This document shows positions 37,013 through 49,508 of a stretch of 64,000 nucleotides of DNA, piece after piece; position 1 is the stretch's first letter, and every line of letters begins with the position of its first letter. A program made the position numbers and the translations under genes. This stretch comes from Paramecium sonneborni (lineage: Eukaryota > Ciliophora > Oligohymenophorea > Peniculida > Parameciidae): contig CAJJDN010000134.1 in NCBI GenBank assembly GCA_905182985.1, forward strand, positions 262,749 through 326,748. The letters run 5' to 3'. The notes beneath the pieces are model-generated. The model was not told where the DNA came from and did not search any database. It saw only the letters and a program-made list of their open reading frames with translations.

Positions 37013-37816
37013 ATGAGTAGAAATGGATTTGAACAAATTTGTAATTAAGCAACAAATTTTTGGAAATCACAACTCTAACCCTAATAAAAATAAGCTGAGG
37101 ATATTTCTACTAATATTGGTTCGAATATTCTGGTTGAATGCTCTATTTTTGAAGTTTCTTCTAAAAAAACCGAAGAGTTTCTCTTTCCAGAAATCTAAAA
37201 ACAAAGTTAGGTAAACTAAATTTGTGAAGAAGAATTCCTCTGTCCTTAAATTAATAATTCTTAATAATTTGATATTGATGAGAATATATAAGAGGAGGAA
37301 AATAGTTTATCACATTCGGAAAGTTAAAATCGAAAAAAAGAAAAAAAAAAATCAAGAACTAAATCCAATAAATCAAGTAAGAAATTTGATTTAAAAATAA
37401 GCTAAATAAAGACTTACAATAAAATAAGAAGCTTTGATTATGGAATAAGCTAGAAAAGAAACTAATCTTATAGATATTGCTTAATTAATTCCTGGTGTAA
37501 CAGTCAATTAAATTAGACATCTTTTGATGAAAAAACTTAAAAATTTTAATAAAAATAATGATTTTTAAGGTCAAGATATTACGACCCTAATAGAAAGGAT
37601 AGATAGATTGTAACAGTAATTAAAAAAAATAAAGTTAGGGATGATAATATTGATAATGCGACAAAAATACAAGAGTTAAGATAGCATATACAAACAATAG
37701 AGAATCATTTAGATTTAACAAAAAAATTGATCTTATAAAAATATATGATTTTATTTCAATAATAACAATGAGGAGTTAACTCTATAGTTAATCACAGATA
37801 AAGTTGAATTCAATAT
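36692..37816. repeat. 1125-bp segment, copy 1 of an exact tandem duplication joined by one N
   Basis: Identical by eye to 37818-38942 (constant offset 1126), with only an N at 37817 between them. It contains one complete gene (37013-37771). Confidence 0.9.
37013..37771 (+). CDS. Uncharacterised HTH/SANT-like basic protein, copy 1
   Basis: Begins MSRNGFEQICNQATNFWK; the N-terminal half is acidic/Ser-rich (EEENSLSHSES) with a basic patch (RKKEKKKSRTKSNKSS). A 25-nt intron (GTAAGA...ATAAG near 37377) leads to a helical module (ALIMEQARKETNLIDIAQLI, PGVTVNQIRHLLMKKLKNF) that resembles a helix-turn-helix or Myb/SANT unit. A frame change near 37570 is unresolved, before the C-terminal helix (ATKIQELRQHIQTIENHLD) and TGA 37769-37771. 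Basic and HTH-like, so nuclear or DNA-binding is a reasonable guess, no more. Repeated exactly at 38139. Confidence 0.5.
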
Positions 37817-37817
37817 N

Positions 37818-38942
37818 AAATAATTACTTAAAAAATCTTTATATCATTAAAATATAAAAAAATTATTATCTTTTACACTTATTTGATAACTTAATTAATA
37901 GAACATATGTGAAAAAGAGTTATTATCATAGGATATAATTTATATAACATTGATACAATTCCAAAAGATAATTATCTGTTATTTAATAATTATTTTGAAG
38001 ATTAAATAAATAATAAGAAAGTTTATTATTTGAAATGTTAGTTTATAAGTTTAAGCTAACGATAATTATATATATTAATGGATCCAATACATAATGAATA
38101 TTATTATAATTTCTGTTTTTCATTAATAATTAAATCTCATGAGTAGAAATGGATTTGAACAAATTTGTAATTAAGCAACAAATTTTTGGAAATCACAACT
38201 CTAACCCTAATAAAAATAAGCTGAGGATATTTCTACTAATATTGGTTCGAATATTCTGGTTGAATGCTCTATTTTTGAAGTTTCTTCTAAAAAAACCGAA
38301 GAGTTTCTCTTTCCAGAAATCTAAAAACAAAGTTAGGTAAACTAAATTTGTGAAGAAGAATTCCTCTGTCCTTAAATTAATAATTCTTAATAATTTGATA
38401 TTGATGAGAATATATAAGAGGAGGAAAATAGTTTATCACATTCGGAAAGTTAAAATCGAAAAAAAGAAAAAAAAAAATCAAGAACTAAATCCAATAAATC
38501 AAGTAAGAAATTTGATTTAAAAATAAGCTAAATAAAGACTTACAATAAAATAAGAAGCTTTGATTATGGAATAAGCTAGAAAAGAAACTAATCTTATAGA
38601 TATTGCTTAATTAATTCCTGGTGTAACAGTCAATTAAATTAGACATCTTTTGATGAAAAAACTTAAAAATTTTAATAAAAATAATGATTTTTAAGGTCAA
38701 GATATTACGACCCTAATAGAAAGGATAGATAGATTGTAACAGTAATTAAAAAAAATAAAGTTAGGGATGATAATATTGATAATGCGACAAAAATACAAGA
38801 GTTAAGATAGCATATACAAACAATAGAGAATCATTTAGATTTAACAAAAAAATTGATCTTATAAAAATATATGATTTTATTTCAATAATAACAATGAGGA
38901 GTTAACTCTATAGTTAATCACAGATAAAGTTGAATTCAATAT
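37818..38942. repeat. 1125-bp segment, copy 2
   Basis: Exact copy of 36692-37816. After 38942 the sequence continues into unique DNA, as expected if two overlapping contigs were joined with a one-N gap. Confidence 0.9.
38139..38897 (+). CDS. Uncharacterised HTH/SANT-like basic protein, copy 2
   Basis: Base-for-base repeat of the gene at 37013-37771, probably the same locus counted twice. See that entry for content. Confidence 0.5.
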
Positions 38943-39075
38943 CATTAAATCTCATTATATTAATTGTCTTTTCATCATTTCTTTATTACTTAAAACAAGA
39001 AATATTATTCATGAGTTAGCAGATTAAATATATATAGTAATTTAAATTATATAAAATTAGGGTTAGTTAGTGTAA

Positions 39076-42000
39076 TCAAAAAAATTCTAGATAAACTCTT
39101 TTATTGAAATCGTTTCTCTTCAATTAATCAAAAAAAGTCTCAATATCTCTTTCATTAGTAAAGAATTTACTCTCATCTGAGACATTTGCTAATTATTTTA
39201 AATACAACATATTCATATTTTAATTGGCTATGTTAAATATTAATAAATGTATGTTCTTTTTTTTTATTAAACTTTGAAGTCGATTGATTGACATCTAATT
39301 ATAATTTTTTACTCCTTCACTAAATACACAAACATATCTAAGTACTTAATCATCTTTTTCTTAACTAATCATATCTATATCAATTTTATATTAATTCTAC
39401 TTAAATAATTAACAATAAATACCATATTTTCATTAATACTATAGTTTTCTGATAATTCATCAGGACCTTCTTTTATTATTTAACTGAATCCTTATGAAAA
39501 GGTTTTACCATTTTTTGAAGAATTAGAAAATGCTCTAAATTCCATATCTGAAAATTTAAATTCTTCTTATTATATTTATTATTTAATTTTGTTAGATTTT
39601 AAATGAAAAGCTAATTATTTTCTCTGTTCAAGTTAATCTTTTTCAAACAAAATAGCAATTACTATTTCTAAAACTTGAAATATATTAGCTTATCCGCCAG
39701 GTTTAATTAAAGTTTTTTCAATAATTGATTCAAGTAATTTTTTATAAGTTCCTTTCATTTATAATGAAAATATTTCATGAAGAGATTCATTAAATGCATA
39801 TAATGCAATTTCTGCATCTTCATCTAATTTTTAAATAACATATTTGCACATCGAATGAGATAAAGTAATTTATTCATTTGTCATTTCAGATGAATAATCT
39901 ATTAAAAAGATTAATTCTATTTTCTTTGGTTAATTTTATTAAGAAAACTTAATTAAACAATCAATATTAATTTTGCATTTCTTAAAAATCTTAGTTAATG
40001 ATTTTAAAACCAATTTTTACAATCCTGGATCATAATATCCTTCAGCTTTTAAAATAGAAACGAACTTTTATGAAGCTTAATAGTAATCTTAGTCAATCAT
40101 CATAATTAAAGCCTAATAAATTATTCAAAATATACTTCTAACCCAAATATTTTCTCTTAAAGTATTTCAAGAGGAATATTTCTAAAAATATCTACAAATT
40201 CTTTAGTTTCTAATTCTTTAACATCATCTTTGATAGATTTGAGAATTGCAAATTTATTTTAAGCTTCTTATAATTCTTAATATGCTTTTTCCATAATTTT
40301 TGCCTTAACAAAGCAAAAAGCCTTTTTTATATAGATATTTATTTTCATATATAAAATAGAGAAGGAATCAGGTAAAATTTAAATATCTTCCATAACATCA
40401 TTAAATTATTTAACACTTTCATTTAAGAATGTTGATTAAGTTTTAGACATACTGTAATTAAATAAAATACAAGCTAATTAATATTTTCGAAATACAATCT
40501 TATATTCTAAGATTTGTTTTTTTTGAAGAAATTCTTCATCAATATAAGCTTTTGAAATTGGAGATGATTTTCTTGGACTTTCTAAATGTTCTAAGAGTTC
40601 AGAGTTCTATTATTTAATTAATTGATCTTCCTAAGTAACATTTTTAATTTAATTTGTCGTTTATCTTATTGCTCTAGATTCAAATTCTGCTTGACTTTTA
40701 ATTTAAGATATTTCTATAAAATTTCTAGTTTTTTAAATAGTTTATCCTCTTGATAGATTAGGTTATGAATTTTAAATGACACCTGTCTTTTTTACTATAT
40801 CCTTAATAACACTTTTCATTACTTAATCTTCTTGTCTCTAAAATTTTTATAAAACATTATTTTTAAGTCTTAAATATAATTTTTTAAGTTATTAATCATC
40901 TTAAGTTTAAGCAGCTTAATTAGCGTACTTTTGCATTTCAATTAAACTTTATAAATCTTAATTTGCTATTAAAACAGACTCCTCTTATTCGTTCATTGCT
41001 TCTAAATATCTTTGATTTTTCATATGTATTCTAGCAATATTATTAGCACATATGCCAATAGCAGGATTATTATTATATTTTTTATAAAAGCTTTTAGACA
41101 TACTTAAGATTATTAGAGCTTCTGCTTCATTAATATCTTATGATTCTTATAAGAGTTTATTATTTTAATATTTTATGCTATTTAGAAGATTAATAATTGA
41201 TTCATAAGATTATCTAATTTCTTGATTATAATATAGAGAAGAATAACCTTATAAATTAAAATCTTAAATTTCAAGATACTTCATATCAACATCAGTTAAC
41301 TTAATTAATTAACTTATTGGTGTTTCTAAAGATAAAGCTAAAACAACTCCTTTTCTCCAAAAGTACAAAAATAAAACAACATGAATAGCACATCCTATAA
41401 TTATTTAATTTATTAAAGTTTGTTATGCAATTTCATTTTTTCCAGGTTATTATAAGTATTCATTAAGAGACATTGAATATAGAAAAACAACAGAACAATT
41501 TTTCAATAATTGTTCTGTCAAATTGATAAACTGATTATCTGGATCTACAAAGTAATAAGATGAAAAGAATAAAATTCTCTATTATCCCATTCCATCATAG
41601 AACATTTTCCATTCTCTTTATTCTATTGGAACACTAATTAATGAATATAATTAATTTTAAAAATTTTCAGTTTAATTAGACCATAATTATAATACATCTT
41701 CTAAAGTTCCACTTTATAGATTACCATTTTAAATTATATTTAATTAACCATTTGTTAGTATTGAGTAAATAATAGGTAATTTAGAATCTATAATTGATAA
41801 GCTTTTTTTACTACGAATTTATAAAATACATTAATTCCCTTATTTTCCTATCTTCAATTTCCATTTTTCAAAATTTGATTCAATTTATGGAAAAACAATT
41901 TCAGAAGAAAATTGATTTATATATTATTCACAATCAGTAAGACTATTACAATTTTTAATTATTCTTTAGTACCATTCATTTGATTTTGCTATACTTTTAC

Positions 42001-42492
42001 TTAGAAATGAGATGCCTAAACCATTTTGACATAGTATATTAAATTCTTCAAATATTGAATTTTCAGAATAAATTTTTATAAATCTAACAAGTGGTGAATA
42101 TAACTATAAAGTTTAATATTAGCTTTAGTATTAATCTTTTAATTATTTAAGACTATCTATTTATTGATAGTGCCAAAATATTTAATCAAGTTCATTTTCT
42201 CTCAATTATTAAAAATGATTGATAGAATCGATAATTTTAGATATACTATATAGTGAATTAATATCTGGTCTTATTGATCTGCCATAATAAAATCTGGTAA
42301 AACGAATAGAGTTCTAACTCACAATTTAAATATTACTAATGAAGTTTCTGTGTAAAGTTAAGAAGACAATATTTCACTATTGGAGATGTTAGTACCATTA
42401 AAATATTATCCTAAAAGTACAATCAAACTACAAAGGAAATAAAGAAGAGTAAGAAATACTGTCATTATCATAAGCCTATATCTCAATTCCAT
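39076..42492 (-). CDS. Membrane receptor with large ectodomain, helical repeat region and vWA domain
   Basis: Introns 42314-42336, 40113-40135 and 39375-39400 give 1114 residues with exact frame closure. Order: N-terminal TM (MTVFLTLLYFLCSLIVLLG); an ectodomain of ~330 residues with several Cys and NxS/T sites; a second TM (IIIGCAIHVVLFLYFW); a cytosolic alpha-helical, TPR-like region (NNPAIGICANNIARIHMKNQ, YLEAMNEQEESVLIANQDL); a long coiled linker; and a C-terminal von Willebrand A-type domain (IELIFLIDYSSEMTNEQI with a MIDAS-like DYSSE, IALYAFNESL, LYLKQLANVSDESKFF). The architecture resembles a two-TM receptor with an intracellular vWA output. I know no named family for it; components are recognised, function is not. 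Confidence 0.78.
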
Positions 42493-42736
42493 TAAAATTA
42501 TTTATAAATAGATTTTCAATAATAGACAATTTATTTAATTGCAATTGAGTATAAAATAAAAAATTCTTGATTCTTCTTAATTTATGATATATTTTGTAAT
42601 CTTAGAATAATAATTTTAATCTTAATTTTAAATTAAATATTGGAAATCTGAAGTTTGATAATAAAAATCTAAAATTTATAAATTGATTTAAGTTTCATTA
42701 AATATCATCTATATATTAAAATTCTTTAAAAATATA
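42493..42736. other. Intergenic spacer between co-directional genes
   Basis: AT-rich; it should contain the 3' end of the Erv46-like gene and the promoter of the vWA receptor gene. No specific site recognised. Confidence 0.5.
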
Positions 42737-43937
42737 TCACAACCCGATTCTACTTAAAATAGAATTAATGTATTGACTAGTAGAAAATACTCCTCCAATT
42801 ACAGCAAAGATGGCAACTATCAATTAAGTCCAAGATGATATTTTGCTTCTATAAATAGTTGTTATTGGATCAAATTCATATTTAAATATAACCTAAGGCA
42901 ATCTTTCACTTGTAGGCATTCTGACTATAGATAACATTAAAAAATCTTACTTTTATTCATAAGCTGTAAATGTATACAAATCTGCCTCTGTAAATAATGT
43001 TTCATAATGACTTTCAACTAATTTCAAATAATATTAAGTATCTTCATTCTATTCTAAAGAATGAGATGTTCCATCAAGTGTATTTGTAGTTTTAAAATAT
43101 TTACCAAGAGTTGGTCCTACCTTTTAGGGTGTAAATTCTAACAAATTAATAGTATGTGAAAGTTAAATATCTTAAGAAATTAACTATTTATATAATTCTA
43201 TATTTTACACTAACTGCTTATCCTTTTCCATGAAAACTTATATGAAAATTACCAGGTATTCTTTTAATATAGAAATGACCAAATATTTAACATGATTCTC
43301 CATAAGTAAATGCCATAGCTGTTAAATCATTCAAATCAATATATTGTTAACTTCTCTTTTCCTCTCCAAAATCTTAAGTAAATAACATTCTTCTTCCATT
43401 TTATTGAATATACGAATATTTGCATTATTAAATATTTTCCTTTCTTGGTAAAGGCCAATCACGACTTGCATAAGCCAATAAAACATCTTAACATGTTATA
43501 CATTTTTATCCTTCAAATAATTATGCTCCATAGCAATCATTTACTTCATTTTCATTATACCAATTCCATCCATATAATGATTACTCAAATAATTTAACAC
43601 TTTCTGCATAATTACTATTAATGAATTTTCCATTTTTAATTCTTAATTTATGTATTGTATATTCCATATCTTCTAAATGAGTACCTGTAATATCTTATTA
43701 ATCTAAGGATAATGCAAAACATGTCATATTATGAATTGTTATATTCAAATTTACTCTTATCCTTTCATCCAGATTAGTAGTATCAATCATAGATAATACT
43801 TCTAATGAAAATGATCTTATTATTTCTCCTATTATTAAAAATCCAACTGAAAATATTGTTATTAAAGCTAATATTCCTCCACAGGTTGTTTTCTTAGTTT
43901 CTACTTTAGACTTCGTAAATAAATTGATTTATTACAT
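42737..43937 (-). CDS. Erv46/ERGIC3-like ER-Golgi cargo receptor
   Basis: One 31-nt intron (43184-43214) gives 389 residues, the usual length. N-terminal cytosolic stub, first TM (GILALITIFSVGFLIIGEII), lumenal ERGIC domain (RIRVNLNITIHNMTCFALSL, DQQDITGTH), Cys pairs (CYGAQLFEGQKCITC; GESCQIFGHFYIKRIPGNFH, matching the family's GCRxxGxxxVxRVxGxFH), LEFTPQKVGPTLG, and a second TM near the C-terminus (WTQLIAVIGGVF). Cycles between ER and Golgi in COPII/COPI vesicles, usually with Erv41. Not a toxin or transport ATPase. The family assignment is strong. Confidence 0.92.
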
Positions 43938-44342
43938 TAAATTAATTTATTTTTTAAACTTATATTACTTTTAATATATATTTCAGTTATTCAATTATGT
44001 GAAAATTATTTCTATTCTTTTCATCTTTCATTAATTTAAATTACTTCGAAAATTCTCAATAATATTTTAAATATAATGAAAAGGATTATGTCTTTAAATA
44101 AATTTGAATATTCGAATCAAAATTGTTATCCTAAAATAAATAATAGTATTTTGTTGATTATTAAACTAATCTAAATATTTTGAAAAATATGTAATTTTAT
44201 TTGCCAAATAAGAAACTTAAGTATATTCATGTCTTAGAAATCTTAGTATGCTGAACTTTTTATTGTTATTAAGAATAATTGACTTTTTAGTTAAGGAATA
44301 AATTAGTATTCTAAATAAATACAATAAAAGATCAATTCAAAC
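43938..44342. other. AT-rich intergenic spacer
   Basis: No gene or RNA recognised. Confidence 0.5.
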
Positions 44343-44762
44343 TCATTTTAACACTAAATGGATAAATTTAGAATTTTCTTAACAAAATTTGACGTGTTTC
44401 TATGAAATTTTCTCACTTGAACTTGAACTATGAAAGGATTCTCTTTTTTTTAAAATACTTTTAATCTCTATTGATTCTTTAGATAGATTAGATTAGCTTG
44501 GGCTTTTAGAGAAGGAAGCCATCTTTTGACAACTATAATGAGATTCCTTTTAGACTTTTTTGATATGACTCTATTTACGCCGTAATGCTGAACCAATTTC
44601 TTATTATAATGGATCATCTTGTTGAATAATTTGTAGATGAATATTCTAAAGAGATTTACAGATATCAGCTTTTGTTTTTACATTTAAATCACTTAGTTTT
44701 TGATAATTTTGATATAATGGAGAATCATTTTATTAAAGTTCTTTATCCAAGTCACTTGACAT
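44343..44762 (-). CDS. Small Ser-rich protein with RVxF-like motif
   Basis: A single exon, 139 residues, starting MSSDLDKELQQNDSPLYQNY. The C-terminal half is Ser/Lys-rich (MASFSKSPSQSNLSKES; FHSSSSSEKISQ) and contains KHVKFCQE, which fits the RVxF docking consensus for protein phosphatase 1. This recalls small PP1 regulators such as inhibitor-2-type proteins, but a short motif match is weak evidence. No signal peptide or TM. Confidence 0.6.
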
Positions 44763-45813
44763 AAAATCAATTAAAGATAATAATATAATTAAAGAATTGC
44801 ATTCAATAAAAAGTTAAAATGACATTGATGTATTTATTTAATTGTGTACTCTAAAGTATGAAATTTAATAAAATAATATTGAAAATATAATAATAAAGTA
44901 TTTTAATAACACGATAATTAAAAAAATTAGAGAAATCTTCAAATAGAATATATAATATTTATTTAAAAAGATGAATGGTTTAAATCCAATCGAAAATTAC
45001 AAAGTTAAAGAATCTAATGTTGAATATACACTGTATTATAAAAACTTATGAATTTGAATTATAAATTAAAAGTAATTTATAGTGGAGAGAACACTTGTAA
45101 ATAACAAATATAAACAATATTATTAAAAGATGACTTAAATAAATGGGATTGAAGAAAAATATTGATTTGATTTATAAAGATATATGTAAACCAAACATTA
45201 ATAAGATTTAATATTTATTGGAAGCATTAAAAGATTTTAAATATCTGAATTTATAAAATTGGACAATAAAATAATAGAAAAAGGGATAATGAGATTCAAT
45301 AATTAGAATAACGATAAAATTAATAATCGAATTTTATGAAATTAATATAATGCATAATGATGTTTGGAGAGCCATTATCATAGTTATAAAAATCAATAGA
45401 CAGTTCCTCATTAGATTAGAGTTTTTATATTTTTTGATCGAATAGAGAATATTCAAAATGTAATAGATGAGAATGGAACAGTATAGAACGAAAATACTAT
45501 TCGTAATAAGAAATAATAAATATAAAGACTATTTCAAAAAATATTTAGATGAAGGATTATCTAAAAAATAAGAATCACTAAATATTATTAAAGATATACA
45601 CTACTTTTAATAATAAAATAAATGAAGGGCAATGGATGCCATAAGATGAATGGATGGAGAGTAATATAATTTTAGTAATTATAATTATCAGCATAATATA
45701 TTAAAAACATTTTATTTTAAATTTTTATTTTGTTAAAAGTTTTTCTAGATTTTACACAAAATTTTAATCATAAAAAATGGCGTATAAATTAAAGGATATT
45801 ATTTATTTTATAT
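44763..45813. other. AT-rich region with broken coding-like fragments
   Basis: Plus-strand fragments look coding but end quickly at TGA in every frame: MNGLNPIENYKVKESNVEY from 44971; NIDLIYKDICKPNINKIQ near 45160; and KYKDYFKKYLDEGLSKKQES near 45520. I could not join them with micro-introns. This may be an eroded gene or chance ORFs. Confidence 0.35.
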
Positions 45814-46987
45814 CTTATAAATTTAGCATCTATGCTCATATGTCTAACATTAAATTAAATAATTTTGAAACCAAAATTTACTAAATTTATTTAATTTACA
45901 AATTTGCCATAATCTTATACTACTGCTTACTGATTGTTATTAATTTTACAATTTTAACATTTCTATTTCTCTTTACACTCTTTACTTAACCTTCAATTTT
46001 TTTTATAAGAATGTAGATCACTATTTATACTATTAAACTATTTACTCTAATCTATTTATCAAATACCTTGGGGAACAAAAAGATTTATTGAAGATTAAAG
46101 TCAAAGTAAAATTGTTTAATGGTAAAATCTCTTAAAAATCTCTATTTGTGATTAAAGAGATTGTATTAATTTGTTTAGTTTCTGGAATATTAATACTTGT
46201 TTTAAGAATGGATATTAGATATCTATCTTAATTTTAAATTAATGTTCATTTTGGTAATATAGTCTTATATATTGTATAAAGATTCTTAGATTCTTAGCTA
46301 CAATCCATTTTATGTATATTTACATAAGTAAAGGTATGAATTAAAAAGAGATAAGTAAATTATAAAATAATTAGATTAATAAATTTAATAGATAAAACAT
46401 TTGATTATAAGAAATTTCATGGCAAAAATGTTTGATTGAATTTTTATTATTTTAAACTTGTTATTTTATTTTAAATATCGCAATTTTCTTAATTTCTTGA
46501 ATATTGGGAATGCTCTTCTGAATCATTTCTTATGCTAACTTCAAGTTCACTTTTTCTTATTTATTAATCACCTAATGGAGTATCTTCCATAGGATCAGGT
46601 AAATGAATCTCATGGATTTAAAAATTTTCACTTTTTAATTCACTATTAACATCATAATTAATTTCCTTAGAAGATTTAAAAAGACTTGAACTTTTCAAAT
46701 GTTTTAGTTGGCTAGCTCTACTCCTTTTCATATTTCCAAGACTTTACAATCTAGAATGTACACTATTTAAACTTTCAATTCTTGATTCATCCATCATTGG
46801 AGACAATGCCATCTTTCTCTTATTTTCTCTATAAGAATGTATTAATTAATTAATTTCTATAGATTTTTTTTATTCTATATTTTTTTCTATTTTCATAATC
46901 TATATATATAAGATATTAATTTTACTCTTTATTTCATTTTGAGTCTCCTCATTCTATATTCTAAATGTAAATCAATCTCTTCACTTA
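45814..46987. repeat. 1174-bp segment, copy 1 of an exact tandem duplication joined by one N
   Basis: Same sequence as 46989-48162 (offset 1175), separated by N at 46988. It contains the 3' part of the Kv channel gene (46417-46987, minus strand) plus ~600 bp downstream of it. Confidence 0.9.
46417..46987 (-). CDS. Duplicated 3' fragment of the Kv channel gene
   Basis: Identical to the last exon region of the channel gene at 47592-49353 (MALSPMMDESRIESLNSV through KFNQTFLP). It stops at the N, lacks the channel core, and is most likely an assembly duplicate rather than a gene. Confidence 0.7.
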
Positions 46988-46988
46988 N

Positions 46989-48162
46989 CTTATAAATTTA
47001 GCATCTATGCTCATATGTCTAACATTAAATTAAATAATTTTGAAACCAAAATTTACTAAATTTATTTAATTTACAAATTTGCCATAATCTTATACTACTG
47101 CTTACTGATTGTTATTAATTTTACAATTTTAACATTTCTATTTCTCTTTACACTCTTTACTTAACCTTCAATTTTTTTTATAAGAATGTAGATCACTATT
47201 TATACTATTAAACTATTTACTCTAATCTATTTATCAAATACCTTGGGGAACAAAAAGATTTATTGAAGATTAAAGTCAAAGTAAAATTGTTTAATGGTAA
47301 AATCTCTTAAAAATCTCTATTTGTGATTAAAGAGATTGTATTAATTTGTTTAGTTTCTGGAATATTAATACTTGTTTTAAGAATGGATATTAGATATCTA
47401 TCTTAATTTTAAATTAATGTTCATTTTGGTAATATAGTCTTATATATTGTATAAAGATTCTTAGATTCTTAGCTACAATCCATTTTATGTATATTTACAT
47501 AAGTAAAGGTATGAATTAAAAAGAGATAAGTAAATTATAAAATAATTAGATTAATAAATTTAATAGATAAAACATTTGATTATAAGAAATTTCATGGCAA
47601 AAATGTTTGATTGAATTTTTATTATTTTAAACTTGTTATTTTATTTTAAATATCGCAATTTTCTTAATTTCTTGAATATTGGGAATGCTCTTCTGAATCA
47701 TTTCTTATGCTAACTTCAAGTTCACTTTTTCTTATTTATTAATCACCTAATGGAGTATCTTCCATAGGATCAGGTAAATGAATCTCATGGATTTAAAAAT
47801 TTTCACTTTTTAATTCACTATTAACATCATAATTAATTTCCTTAGAAGATTTAAAAAGACTTGAACTTTTCAAATGTTTTAGTTGGCTAGCTCTACTCCT
47901 TTTCATATTTCCAAGACTTTACAATCTAGAATGTACACTATTTAAACTTTCAATTCTTGATTCATCCATCATTGGAGACAATGCCATCTTTCTCTTATTT
48001 TCTCTATAAGAATGTATTAATTAATTAATTTCTATAGATTTTTTTTATTCTATATTTTTTTCTATTTTCATAATCTATATATATAAGATATTAATTTTAC
48101 TCTTTATTTCATTTTGAGTCTCCTCATTCTATATTCTAAATGTAAATCAATCTCTTCACTTA
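46989..48162. repeat. 1174-bp segment, copy 2
   Basis: Exact copy of 45814-46987, continuous with the complete Kv channel gene. The ~600 bp downstream of the channel stop has one open plus-strand frame with hydrophobic stretches (VIKEIVLICLVSGILILVL), but no convincing start, so it is not called as a gene. Confidence 0.9.
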
Positions 48163-49353
48163 ACGCTTTATATAGACTCATTAAATTTGCTGTCAATTCA
48201 TCAAATAACTATTGCGATTATACTAAATAATCTAAGACTTTTTCATTATTCTCATATAACTATTCTAAACGGTTTTTCATAAATTATAATTCTCTCAAAT
48301 TTAATTAATCATTTGTTACAGCTTCATTTGTAATTTGATATTTTTATTTTAATCTATCTATTTCTTCTGTTTCTTCATTTTCTTTTAATGTTCTATAAAA
48401 GTTTATACCCATAATAGCAACAGGTAATGATATTGTTGTTGTTCCTAATAAAGCTGTTATACATGCTATAAATTTTCCTTCAATTGTATGTGGTATCAAA
48501 TCTCCATAACCAACTGTTGTCATTGTAACAATACACCACCATATTGCTTCTGGAATTGAATTTATTCTATTCTCTACTTAATCATTTTCATCTTCATTAT
48601 ATTCCAAATAGTATATGATAGTTGAAAAAAAAATAACCATTAAAAATAGCATCACTATCAACATTAACATATCTTTCAATGAATTTCTCACTGTTTCTGC
48701 CTTTATTATCAACATTTATTACTAACATCGAAATCTCCTTCAAAAATCTTGATAATTTGAACAAACGAAAAATTCGAATAAATCTAATTAATCTCAAAAC
48801 TCTCAACTAAGAAAATGAGTCTTCAGTCAATATTGAACTCAATAAAAATGGTAGTATTGATACAAAATCAATTAAATTCATTGGAGATACAATAAATTAC
48901 AATAGTGATTTATCAAATGCACTTGTTGAAAATAATCGTAATACTAAAACATAATTATATAAACTTACAATACTCTACACCAAAAAACACAAATAAATAT
49001 AGTTCAATTGATGAACTCACAGAATCATATGATCCATTAGAAGATTCATAGATAGAATCAACTATTATTGAAATACATGATAATAAAATGCTTAACAAAA
49101 GTATTATCTAAATTCCTTTAGCTAATTTTGAACTTTATGGATCTTCTAACAATATATATATATGCTATTAACATTCCTTAATTAAAACTCTCAATTTTCC
49201 AAAACAATTTTAATTCATCAATTTTTTTCTTAAAGCAAAATCTTCTGTTTTTAACTTTCTTAAAAATGAAGCTTTTGTTTTTTAGTTACTCAATTTAATA
49301 TTTTGGCTTTATTTAGAAATAGATGAAGAATTAGAAGAATTTGATTTCTTCAT
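47592..49353 (-). CDS. Voltage-gated potassium channel
   Basis: Introns 48944-48968, 48701-48722 and 48075-48100 give 562 residues with exact closure. S1 (IQIILLLSILLSCISIIVD), S2/S3 (ELYLFVFFGVEYLLRLF; MNLIDFVSILPFLL), S4 (LRVLRLIRFIRIFRLFKLSR, Arg/Lys every third residue), S5 (MLMLIVMLFLMVIFFSTII), pore helix and filter (AIWWCIVTMTTVGYGDLIP), and S6 (ALLGTTTISLPVAIMGINFY). TVGYGD defines K+ selectivity, and PVAIMG recalls the S6 PVP hinge. The C-terminal ~250 residues are a coiled coil then a Ser-rich tail. It would repolarise the ciliate membrane after excitation. The last exons are duplicated at 46417. Confidence 0.92.
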
Positions 49354-49508
49354 ATACTAAATTTTTATTAATATTATATGAAAAGAGTAAATAATTTAAA
49401 TTATAGATAATTTAACCTTTATTGAAAAAGATGAAATAATGAAGTGAATATGAATTAGAATTACAAAAATAATTTATATTAAGACAAAATAAAAAAGATT
49501 GTCTTAGA

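Noticed and set aside
37023..37214. 63-aa plus-strand ORF (also at 38149)
   Set aside because: An alternative frame within the HTH/SANT-like gene; the frame starting at 37013 has better composition and joins the downstream helical module by a normal intron.
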